Source of the DNA: Bacteroidia bacterium
Lineage (GTDB): Bacteria > Bacteroidota > Bacteroidia > J057
Length of the DNA: 64,000 bases
Assembly (NCBI GenBank): GCA_041391665.1
Contig: JAWKNO010000003.1
Location: forward strand, 930,001 to 994,000
Direction of reading: 5' to 3'
This document shows, piece by piece, positions 43,357-51,580 of this stretch (its first letter is position 1; the number at the start of each line of letters is the position of its first letter). The notes beneath the pieces were generated by a model. It was given only the letters and a program-made list of their open reading frames with translations. It did no database searches and was not told where the DNA came from. The position numbers were made by a program, and so were the translations under genes.

Positions 43357-44291
43357 GAGCCTGCCTGTTTTTTCTGCTATTGACTATGTCAGTCCGGGCC
43401 TCCGGGCAGGAGTTGTTTATACGCAATGAGCCAGCAAGTAACCTGCCCAAAGGAGTAACAGCCGTGCGGGTATTCAGCGAGATGTATAAAGAAGGTGAAT
43501 ATCTCCGGAGTGTAAACGTATTACGGGCGATGTATGGGTTATCGCCATCGTGGACTGTATGGGTCCAGGTAAATGCTTCGGATCATCACGACAGGCAATT
43601 GCCGGAAGGATTTGTAGATGACGAAGGGGGAATTCCTCACACCCATGATATTAATACCGGAGGAAAACATCCGATGCTGTTTAATGGGTTTCATTTTTAT
43701 ACGAAATATCTCTTCCTAAAAAAAGATGGAAGGAACCAGCATTTCCGTATGGCCGCTTTTGCGGAAGGTTCCACTTCATTTGCTGCCCACGATGAAGCAG
43801 AGCCCAGTCTGCTGGATGATAATGCAGGCCTGGGGGCGGGGTTGATTATGACAGAGCTTTATCACCGGTTTGCAGCCTCGCTTACATTGGGCGGTGTAGC
43901 CGCAGCAGATTACGAAGAAAAGGAAACCGGACTGAGAATCCGTTACGGGCGCGCATTCAACTATAACCTTTCGCTTGGCTACTTGTTGCTTCCTTTCAAA
44001 TACAAAGATTACAAGCAGACCAATGTCAGTCTTTATCTGGAATTTATGGGCAGATCAAGCGGACAAGGGCAAGTCTTTAGAAATGGGGAAACTGTATTTA
44101 TTGGCTCAGACACACCGGCATTTCTCAAAAATCATTTTCTGGAAATCCACCCTGGTATTCAGTTTATTTTCAATTCTAATACAAGACTTGATCTGGGAAT
44201 GGGATTCCCAATGGTCAATCGCTCTTTCCGGCACACCTACCCGCTTTATTTTGTGCAAATCCAGCATTACCTGTATAGAAACCAGCCATAG
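43353..44291 (+). CDS. outer-membrane barrel-like protein of the HMA operon
   Basis: 312 residues with a signal peptide (to about ASGQ, 19). The body alternates aromatic and polar residues in barrel-like strands (FHFYTKYLFLKK, YGRAFNYNLSLGYLLLPF, VSLYLEFMGR, FVQIQHYLYRNQP). His-rich segments (NASDHHDRQ, GIPHTHDINTGGKHP) could bind metal. No named family recognised; position after the HMA gene (ATGA overlap) suggests metal export or sensing. Confidence 0.72.
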   Translation: MRACLFFLLLTMSVRASGQELFIRNEPASNLPKGVTAVRVFSEMYKEGEYLRSVNVLRAMYGLSPSWTVWVQVNASDHHDRQLPEGFVDDEGGIPHTHDINTGGKHPMLFNGFHFYTKYLFLKKDGRNQHFRMAAFAEGSTSFAAHDEAEPSLLDDNAGLGAGLIMTELYHRFAASLTLGGVAAADYEEKETGLRIRYGRAFNYNLSLGYLLLPFKYKDYKQTNVSLYLEFMGRSSGQGQVFRNGETVFIGSDTPAFLKNHFLEIHPGIQFIFNSNTRLDLGMGFPMVNRSFRHTYPLYFVQIQHYLYRNQP

Positions 44292-44294
44292 CAA

Positions 44295-45449
44295 ATGATC
44301 ACCAACCTTAAAAAGTTTTTGAATAACCCGGCATTTCTGAGTACCGGGCTTATTTTTGCCATCAACAGTATTTTATTTAGTTTCTGGGTAACCAGACTTC
44401 CCTATGTAAAGGACAAACTCCAGCTGTCAGAGGGCGAATTAGGTCTGATTCTGTTTTTTCTTCCTTTAGGCGCCATCGCTTCCATGAGTGTAATTAGCAG
44501 ATTCATTAGAAAATGGGGCGCAGGTAAAGTGACGATTGTCAGCTCTGCTTTTTTCTGTATAGCGATGATTGTCCCGGTTACAGCGGAGTATGTATGGGTA
44601 CTTGCAGCAGGGCTTTTCATTGGAGGAATGGCTTCGGGTGCCATGGACATTGCCATGAACGCCGTAGCAGCTTCGATGGAAAAACAATATACAACTGTGA
44701 TCATGTCTACCTGCCATGGTTTTTTCAGTTTGGGAGGAATGGTAGGCGCATTTATTGGTAGCGCCATGATTGGATTTAAGGTGGATCCTTTTCTTCAGAT
44801 GGCAATTTCAGCGATTGGACTTATTGCGGTTTTATGGTTGTACATTAAACCACAGGTATGGTTAAGCGGACAGGAAGAGGGGGACACGGGTCCGGCATTT
44901 ACGCTTCCCACGAAACCCTTACTTGGCCTTGCGCTGGTAGGAGTGTGTATTATGTTGGGAGAAGGCGCTATTGCAGACTGGAGTGCTGTTTTTATAGAAG
45001 ATCTGACTTACAAAGGTTCTTATGTGGCGGGATTAGGGTATGCCGGTTTTTCCATGAGCATGACGATCGGACGGTTTTGGGGAGATAGCATCATCGATCG
45101 GCTGGGTGCCCGTCTCATTGTGCAGATGGGAAGTATCCTTGCCATTGGGGGCGGTTTATTGGTGATTACGGGCATACCGGCAATAACTATAAGTGGATTT
45201 ATCCTGATGGGGTTAGGGTATTCCTGTATTGTCCCTGTGTTGTTCAGTGCCTCTTCGCAGGTAAAAGGCGTAAGTCCTTCACAGGGGATTGCCGCAGTGG
45301 CTACTGCCGGTTTTTCAGGATTTTTGATTGGCCCGGTCCTGATAGGTTTTATCGCAGAATCATGGAGTTTGCGGGCTGGTTTTATTTTTTTGATTGTACT
45401 TGCGGTAGTCGCGCTGTTTTATTCACCGAGAGCCCTTTCGATGAAGTAG
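44295..45449 (+). CDS. MFS transporter
   Basis: 384 residues, 12 membrane segments. Visible are an MFS loop-2-like KWGAGKVTIVSS region, the repeated half pattern, and MDIAMNAVAASMEKQ with STCHGFFSLGG, which resembles the YbjJ/FucP-like branch. It starts 3 nt after the outer-membrane gene stop, so it is part of the same operon. Substrate unknown; the context hints at metal or metal-chelate export, but sugar/drug transport is equally consistent with the family. Confidence 0.88.
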   Translation: MITNLKKFLNNPAFLSTGLIFAINSILFSFWVTRLPYVKDKLQLSEGELGLILFFLPLGAIASMSVISRFIRKWGAGKVTIVSSAFFCIAMIVPVTAEYVWVLAAGLFIGGMASGAMDIAMNAVAASMEKQYTTVIMSTCHGFFSLGGMVGAFIGSAMIGFKVDPFLQMAISAIGLIAVLWLYIKPQVWLSGQEEGDTGPAFTLPTKPLLGLALVGVCIMLGEGAIADWSAVFIEDLTYKGSYVAGLGYAGFSMSMTIGRFWGDSIIDRLGARLIVQMGSILAIGGGLLVITGIPAITISGFILMGLGYSCIVPVLFSASSQVKGVSPSQGIAAVATAGFSGFLIGPVLIGFIAESWSLRAGFIFLIVLAVVALFYSPRALSMK

Positions 45450-45457
45450 CGGGATAA

Positions 45458-46336
45458 TCAAGTGTTTTCCACCAAAAAATACACATAGCGAAGAAAACCA
45501 ATATCAAATCCAGCTTTAATGTACAACATCGCGGGGAATTGCTCTTTCATGATCCGTATGCCATCGGGTCCGGCTTTGATACTGTTCCAAACCATACCGG
45601 GCAGATCCTTGACCGATAATTCTTTCAGGCCTTTCAACCCATTTTCATAACTGAAGTCCCAGTTTTTACGGGTTTTATCGTTCATGTCGGTAATCTCCAG
45701 TATATTAAATCCCTGTTGGCGGAAGTAAGATTCATAACTGTCAGCCGTTTCAAGATTAGGGATAGCCCAGTATTTCATAAAGGGATGAAGAATCAGTTCC
45801 TCCTGGACAAAGTTAAGTCCGGGTTGTTTGCACCAGTCAACCATCAGGAGTTTGGCACCCGGTTTCATGACAGATTTTATTTTTTTGATTGCCAGCGCTT
45901 TATCAGGGAGATAGCAAGCAGCATCAAGAAAAACCACTGTGTCAAAGGTATCCCCCAACTCGTTGATACGCATGATATCAAACTCTTTAAAGGAGAGATT
46001 TTCTCTCTGTCGTTTACGTGCCTGTCGAAGTTGTGCCGGAGAGATATCAATTCCCAGCACACTCCCCTTGGTATGGTCAGCGATTATTTGGGTAAACCCT
46101 CCCCTGCCACATGCGAGTTCGAGGACATTCTCAGCCTGAGCGATGCCCGCATCGAGCAAATATTTTTGGTGTGTGTGCGCAAATGCCTCCTCAAAAGACT
46201 GTTCATCGTTTTCAAAAATCGCGAAATGAAAAAGGTCATTCCAGTAATCAGCGTAAAGCTCACCCGCAGCTTCAAAAATTTTGGGGATAACTTTTGCGTA
46301 GTTTTTCTTTATGTAAGCGAAGTTGTGGTGGTCCAT
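45458..46336 (-). CDS. class I SAM-dependent methyltransferase
   Basis: 292 residues. SAM-binding motif I VLELACGRGGFTQ (about 69-81), acidic GIDISPAQLRQARKR, motif II FDTVVFLDAACYL, and motif III MKPGAKLLMVDWCKQ. It resembles small-molecule methyltransferases of the sterol/tocopherol/phytoene type. Substrate unknown. It is convergent with the MFS gene (8 nt apart). Confidence 0.87.
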   Translation of the reverse strand: MDHHNFAYIKKNYAKVIPKIFEAAGELYADYWNDLFHFAIFENDEQSFEEAFAHTHQKYLLDAGIAQAENVLELACGRGGFTQIIADHTKGSVLGIDISPAQLRQARKRQRENLSFKEFDIMRINELGDTFDTVVFLDAACYLPDKALAIKKIKSVMKPGAKLLMVDWCKQPGLNFVQEELILHPFMKYWAIPNLETADSYESYFRQQGFNILEITDMNDKTRKNWDFSYENGLKGLKELSVKDLPGMVWNSIKAGPDGIRIMKEQFPAMLYIKAGFDIGFLRYVYFLVENT

Positions 46337-46442
46337 AAGAAGAGGTTTAGGTGAAACACCCTACATGGTAATAATAGGTTTGGATATTGCGCAGAATAGT
46401 TGGAGGAGAGAGAGGAGGAGTAAACGACTGGAATTTTTCGAG

Positions 46443-46464
46443 TTACCCCCGTTAACGGGGGTAA
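46443..46464. promoter_or_regulatory. 22-bp perfect palindrome
   Basis: Half-site TTACCCCCGTT is followed immediately by its exact complement with no spacer. It lies between divergent genes, 106 bp before the methyltransferase start and 163 bp before the VWA gene. No T-run follows on either strand, so an operator for a dimeric regulator is more likely than a terminator. Confidence 0.55.
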
Positions 46465-46627
46465 ATTTCGGTTTATTCTCTGGAAAATAAAAATTTCTAA
46501 GCACAAATTAACAAATTCCACCATCTAATGACATAAAAAAAAATTCTTTTATGGAAAATAAAGCGCTATATAATCTTGTCTATAAAACCAACTAAACCTT
46601 TAGTTTTATCACGCAACAACAAACTGT

Positions 46628-48268
46628 ATGAATTACACCACATCATCTTCACAAAAATTCTGGGGACTTATTTGCCTTTTCTCCATGCTGACCATTTTTT
46701 CTGCCTGTAAAAACAATGGTGCTTACTCGGCCCGGCAAACCGATATGATGGAAATGTTGCCCGCACCTCCTCCAGTGATTGGGGCTGAACCCGTTCCGAT
46801 CGAAGATGGAGAACAACCTGCGCCAGATTTTAACACAGAGGAATACAAACGTATCTATGAAAATCCGTTCCTCTCCGCAAAACAAAATCCTCTTTCGACC
46901 TTCTCCATTGACGTGGATGTAGCTTCCTACGCCAATATCAGGCGGTTCCTAAACGACAATCAAATGCCCTACCCTGATGCTGTCAGAATTGAAGAGATGA
47001 TCAACTATTTCTCTTACGACTACCCCCAACCCACCGGGGACAACCCCTTTTCCATCAATACAGAAGTCGCTCAATGTCCATGGAATACCGAACACACCCT
47101 CGTGCACATCGGTCTTCAGGGCAAATCCCTGCCTGCTGACAACCTTCCGCCCAGCAACCTGGTATTTCTCTTTGACGTTTCGGGCTCAATGGATGAACCC
47201 AACAAACTCCCGCTGCTAAAATCTGCCTTTCGACTACTGGTAAATGAACTGGGAGAAAAAGACCGGGTCGCCATCGTCGTCTATGCCGGTGCCGCCGGCA
47301 CGGTATTGCCCTCTACCTCCGCTGCAAATAAAGAAGCTATTCTTGAAACGCTTTCCAGTCTTAGCGCAGGCGGCTCTACCGCTGGTGGTGAAGGCATTGT
47401 CGCTGCTTATAAAATTGCTCAGGAGAACTTTATCAAAGGGGGAAACAACCGGGTCATTCTTGCTACTGACGGAGACTTTAATGTAGGCCCTTCAAGCGAA
47501 GGTGAACTCATCCGTATGATCGAAGAGAAAAGGGAAAACGGGGTCTTTCTCTCTGTACTGGGTTTCGGTTCCGGCAATTACAAAGACAGTAAAATGGAAC
47601 AGCTGGCTGACAAAGGCAATGGAAACTATGCCTATATCGATAATATCCTCGAAGCAAAAAAGGTGCTTGTAACCGAAATGGGCGGAACCCTCTACACCAT
47701 AGCGAAAGATGTGAAAATACAAATAGAATTTAACCCCGCCCTGGTCAAAGGCTACCGCCTGATCGGTTATGAAAATCGGGTAATGGCAAATGAAGATTTT
47801 AACGATGACAAAAAAGACGCGGGAGAACTCGGATCAGGCCACACGGTAACTGCACTCTATGAAGTAGTGCCCATGAGCGCTTCTACTGAGATTCCTACGA
47901 CTGATAAACTGAAATACCAGATGGCCGTTCCTATTGAAGCGACTTCCAACGAATTGATGAATGTGAAATTTCGCTATAAAGCGCCCGATGGCGAACAAAG
48001 CAAACTCATCGAAGGCCCAATCCAAAATAAAACCCAAACACTTGCCGCCTCCAGTGATAACTTCAGGTTCTCTGCCGCAGTCGCTGCATTTGGTATGCTC
48101 CTCCGAAAATCAGAATATAAAGGAAATGCCTCCTACGACATGGTTAATGAACTCGCAACCAATGCCAAAGGGGATGATAAAGGTGGCTATCGTGCTGAAT
48201 TTCTCCAACTGGTTGAAACTGCCCGGCTACTCGATAAAAACAATACGCCAGAAGCAAAAAGAGAATAA
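46628..48268 (+). CDS. von Willebrand factor type A domain lipoprotein (YfbK-like)
   Basis: 546 residues, lipobox ending at Cys27 (IFSAC). An N-terminal region (NPLSTFSIDVDVASYANIRRFLN, typical of YfbK-like proteins), then a VWA domain (about 175-350) with an intact MIDAS D183-x-S-x-S in LFDVSGSMDE and later LATDGDFNVG, then a DUF3520 C-terminal domain (about 365-540). Metal-dependent protein binding in the periplasm or at the surface is likely. Function is not established for the family. Confidence 0.92.
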   Translation: MNYTTSSSQKFWGLICLFSMLTIFSACKNNGAYSARQTDMMEMLPAPPPVIGAEPVPIEDGEQPAPDFNTEEYKRIYENPFLSAKQNPLSTFSIDVDVASYANIRRFLNDNQMPYPDAVRIEEMINYFSYDYPQPTGDNPFSINTEVAQCPWNTEHTLVHIGLQGKSLPADNLPPSNLVFLFDVSGSMDEPNKLPLLKSAFRLLVNELGEKDRVAIVVYAGAAGTVLPSTSAANKEAILETLSSLSAGGSTAGGEGIVAAYKIAQENFIKGGNNRVILATDGDFNVGPSSEGELIRMIEEKRENGVFLSVLGFGSGNYKDSKMEQLADKGNGNYAYIDNILEAKKVLVTEMGGTLYTIAKDVKIQIEFNPALVKGYRLIGYENRVMANEDFNDDKKDAGELGSGHTVTALYEVVPMSASTEIPTTDKLKYQMAVPIEATSNELMNVKFRYKAPDGEQSKLIEGPIQNKTQTLAASSDNFRFSAAVAAFGMLLRKSEYKGNASYDMVNELATNAKGDDKGGYRAEFLQLVETARLLDKNNTPEAKRE

Positions 48269-48298
48269 GGATTTAAAAGGTATACGCGGCTGGGCAAA

Positions 48299-49048
48299 TC
48301 AGTCCAGTCGCTGATACCTGATCTGTACTGTCACATCCAGATCCTCCTGAGGTTTATCTTCTGGTATTGGATCAAATTTCCACTGGCGAATGGCAGAATA
48401 GGTGATGATTCCCAAACGGGGTCTTACCGCCTGGTGTGAATATGCTCCATAAAACTTTCCAATGAAGTTTACCGATCCATTGGGGGCAAGATTTACAACA
48501 GCAGTAACAACCCCTTCCTCTTCCCCTTCCTCATATTGTGGAGAAATCAGGTGTACCGGAAATCGTTCGCCTAACCCTTCTATCCTGCAAAGTCCGTCCA
48601 CAGAATATAATACTCCCGACAGGGAATTATTAAACTGAATAATCACACGAACATCATTATCGGTCTGTGCACCTGAAGCAGGAAGTGGAGAGAACTGCCA
48701 CTGAATAACTGCCGCCTTGGCTGCTTCTACCATTTTTTCATTTGCGGTAGTGAGTGCAAATGTTTCCTGATTCACTTCAGAGACTTTTCCATTGGGCTTT
48801 ATTTTGAATATAAGCCCAACTATTCCTGTCTCCGGTCCATCATACGCAGGCTGGGGAAGGTTTACAGGTTTTCTGTTTAAAAACCCCTTTCCCTCCAGTC
48901 CGCTGAATGAGTACATAGTCTCAGGATCCATAATTTCAAGCACATTGGGAGCAGCCGTTCTGGTTTGTGCTTCTGCCTTGGGGTGGAGAAGCCCGAAACT
49001 AAAAAGAGTGAGTAGCAAGGTACCTTGTCCAATCAGCCGGGGTATCAT
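48299..49048 (-). CDS. secreted protein with two TonB-C-like domains
   Basis: 249 residues with a signal peptide ending AEAQ (about 28). Two related halves resemble TonB C-terminal domains: about 65-135 (GLIFKIKPNGKVSEVNQETF, AAVIQWQFSPLPASG) and 175-249 (AVVNLAPNGSVNFIGKFYG, SAIRQWKFDPIPEDKP). No N-terminal membrane anchor or proline-rich arm, so it cannot be an ordinary TonB. Convergent with the VWA gene (30 nt apart). Confidence 0.72.
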   Translation of the reverse strand: MIPRLIGQGTLLLTLFSFGLLHPKAEAQTRTAAPNVLEIMDPETMYSFSGLEGKGFLNRKPVNLPQPAYDGPETGIVGLIFKIKPNGKVSEVNQETFALTTANEKMVEAAKAAVIQWQFSPLPASGAQTDNDVRVIIQFNNSLSGVLYSVDGLCRIEGLGERFPVHLISPQYEEGEEEGVVTAVVNLAPNGSVNFIGKFYGAYSHQAVRPRLGIITYSAIRQWKFDPIPEDKPQEDLDVTVQIRYQRLD

Positions 49049-49203
49049 CTGATTTCCTTTATCATTAATTTGGGATTTTTTAGGGAATGGTACAAATATA
49101 TCGCAGGGAAATCAATCCCTTTCATCTTATCCCGCGAATCAGCAATATAGCCGCTCGATCGTATCAGATTAGTTTGTAGATTTACTTTTTACCTGTATAT
49201 TCT

Positions 49204-51564
49204 ATGCACAAACACTCGTTGATCTCGCTGTCAGGACTGGTTTTTCTGATCTTTTTTTCACTGATAAGCTTTGGGCAAATACCCCAAAATCTCTCCCTCT
49301 CCGGACATCTCTCATACCCCAAACCCCTCAATGACATCTGGGGTTATACCGACAGTTCCGGACACGAATACGCACTGGTTGGAACTTTTGACGGTTTGTC
49401 CATTGTCGATCTCGCCAACCCATCTGACCCTCAGGAAATTCACTTCGTACCTGGGGAAAACTCTATCTGGAGGGATATGAAAACTTTTCAACACTATGTT
49501 TATGTTTCCAATGAAACCGGCAGGGGTACGCTCATTGTCGACCTTTCCGGCCTTCCTCAAACTATTTCATGGAAAGATACTGTTTTGCAAGGGGTTAACA
49601 CCATTCACAACCTGTGGATTGCGGATGGATTTTTATACGAATCAGGTTTTAACTCTACTGGTGGCTTCCGCATATTTGATCTTAACCCCGACCCGTGGAA
49701 TCCTGTCTATGTCGGACAATATAATCCTCGTTATGTTCACGATGTCTATGTTCGCGGCAATCTCGCCTATTCGGCTGAAATTTATGATGGGTTACTTTCA
49801 ATCGTTGATGTTTCTGTAAAAAATGCTCCGCAGGAAATCTCCAATACAGACTGGATCAATTCTTTTACTCATAACACATGGCTCAATGACTCCGGTACGG
49901 TTTGTTTTACTACCGATGAACTCAATAATGCGTATATCTACGCTTGGGACGTTTCTGATCCTACTGACGTAAGACAACTGGATCGTATCCGATCCTCCCT
50001 CAGCAAAGGAAAAGCAGCACCTCATAATGTGCATGTTCTCAATGACTATCTCATTACCTCTTATTATGCCGACGGCATACACCTTGTCGATGCTTCCCGC
50101 CCCAACAATCTTGTAGAAATTGGCTACTTCGATACCTCTCCCCGTACTGGACCCGGATTGGTGGGCTGCTGGGGTGCCTATCCTTTTCTACCCTCAGGAC
50201 TTATTCTCGCAACCGATATGGAATATGGCCTGTATGTCCTTCAACCCCAATATATCAGGGCTTCACATCTTGAAGGGCTGATTACCGAAGCGACCACAGG
50301 AATCCCTTTGCCAGGGGTAGAGATCGAAATTGTTGGCCCGGGAATACTCGATTATTCCACGACCTCCGGCAACTATGCAATGGGCTCCACAGAATCAGGT
50401 GCATTTTCTGTTATCTACGCGAAACCCGGCTATGCCAGAGAAATCAGAACGGTGATCCTTACAAATGGTCAACTCACAGTTCAAAATGTACAGATGACAC
50501 CGGCTGCTCCGGTTACTCTTTCTATTACCATTTTGGAGGAAGGGACAAATTCTCCTTTGGCAGATGCAGATATTGAAATCACCTCACCCTCAGACACATT
50601 TATATATAAGACAGATAACAACGGACAAGTCCAAATCGCCAACTTTACCAGCGGCGGTTATAAAATCATTGCCGGAAAATGGGGATACCAATCTGCAGAC
50701 CTGAGAGCAGACATAAACCCGGGATCTCCGTCGTTGACATTCTATCTTGCTCGTGGTTACTATGATGATTTCACTTTCGATTTTCACTGGTCGGCTTTCG
50801 CCACTGCTCAAAAAGGCAACTGGGTAAGAGATATTCCCAAGGCTACTTTTAACCTGGGACATATCTACAACCCTGACGACGATTCGCCCCATGACCTTGG
50901 CAGAAAAGCTTATATTACAGGTAACCAGGGTGGAAATGCATTAAATGACGATGTGCAGAATGGGACGACAATTTTGCTTTCTCCTAATATGGACTTTTCC
51001 TCCTATATCGATCCGGTCATAAAATTTGACTGGTGGATGGCCAATCACGATATATCCGGCCTACCTGGTAATGATACCCTGATCGCAGAACTGATCCTGG
51101 GTGGTTCGCTGTATGAAGTTGCCAGGTTTTCGGGCTACCGGTCTTACTGGGATACCGCTTCCATACGTATTCGTGACTATGGACCGCTGGGCCCAACAAA
51201 CTTTATCCGCTTCAAAATCGCTGAAACATCTCCCGAACACATCACCGAAGCGGGAATAGATTTTTTCAGGGTAATGGAAACCGCAACCACAGGCCTTACT
51301 GATGAATACAAACCGGTACATCTGAAGTTATATCCTGTGCCGGTGTCTGACTGGCTTTCTATTACCTGTGATTTGCCTTCATCAGAATCCAGGGATCTTC
51401 ACTTTTCCATTTGGAATGTGCAGGGGAAAAAACTGGCCGATTTCCCGCTTTATCCTCACCAAAACCACTGGGCGGTTCCCTTTGATTTGCCTTCCGGAAT
51501 ATACCTCGGCACACTGGAGTCAGAGGGAAGAAGAATGGCAGCGCAAAAAATAGTGAAATATTAA
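49204..51564 (+). CDS. choice-of-anchor B protein with T9SS sorting domain
   Basis: 786 residues. Signal peptide to about ISFGQ (25). LVIVD-type repeats (about 30-350; DGLSIVDLANPSDPQEI, GLLSIVDVSVKNAPQEI), two carboxypeptidase-regulatory-like domains (about 355-430 and 435-510), a jelly-roll-like region (about 515-695), and a C-terminal sorting domain (about 705-786; LKLYPVPVSDWLSI ending AAQKIVKY) that directs export by the type IX system. Function of the cargo unknown. Confidence 0.87.
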   Translation: MHKHSLISLSGLVFLIFFSLISFGQIPQNLSLSGHLSYPKPLNDIWGYTDSSGHEYALVGTFDGLSIVDLANPSDPQEIHFVPGENSIWRDMKTFQHYVYVSNETGRGTLIVDLSGLPQTISWKDTVLQGVNTIHNLWIADGFLYESGFNSTGGFRIFDLNPDPWNPVYVGQYNPRYVHDVYVRGNLAYSAEIYDGLLSIVDVSVKNAPQEISNTDWINSFTHNTWLNDSGTVCFTTDELNNAYIYAWDVSDPTDVRQLDRIRSSLSKGKAAPHNVHVLNDYLITSYYADGIHLVDASRPNNLVEIGYFDTSPRTGPGLVGCWGAYPFLPSGLILATDMEYGLYVLQPQYIRASHLEGLITEATTGIPLPGVEIEIVGPGILDYSTTSGNYAMGSTESGAFSVIYAKPGYAREIRTVILTNGQLTVQNVQMTPAAPVTLSITILEEGTNSPLADADIEITSPSDTFIYKTDNNGQVQIANFTSGGYKIIAGKWGYQSADLRADINPGSPSLTFYLARGYYDDFTFDFHWSAFATAQKGNWVRDIPKATFNLGHIYNPDDDSPHDLGRKAYITGNQGGNALNDDVQNGTTILLSPNMDFSSYIDPVIKFDWWMANHDISGLPGNDTLIAELILGGSLYEVARFSGYRSYWDTASIRIRDYGPLGPTNFIRFKIAETSPEHITEAGIDFFRVMETATTGLTDEYKPVHLKLYPVPVSDWLSITCDLPSSESRDLHFSIWNVQGKKLADFPLYPHQNHWAVPFDLPSGIYLGTLESEGRRMAAQKIVKY

Positions 51565-51580
51565 TTCCTTTATTTTATAC

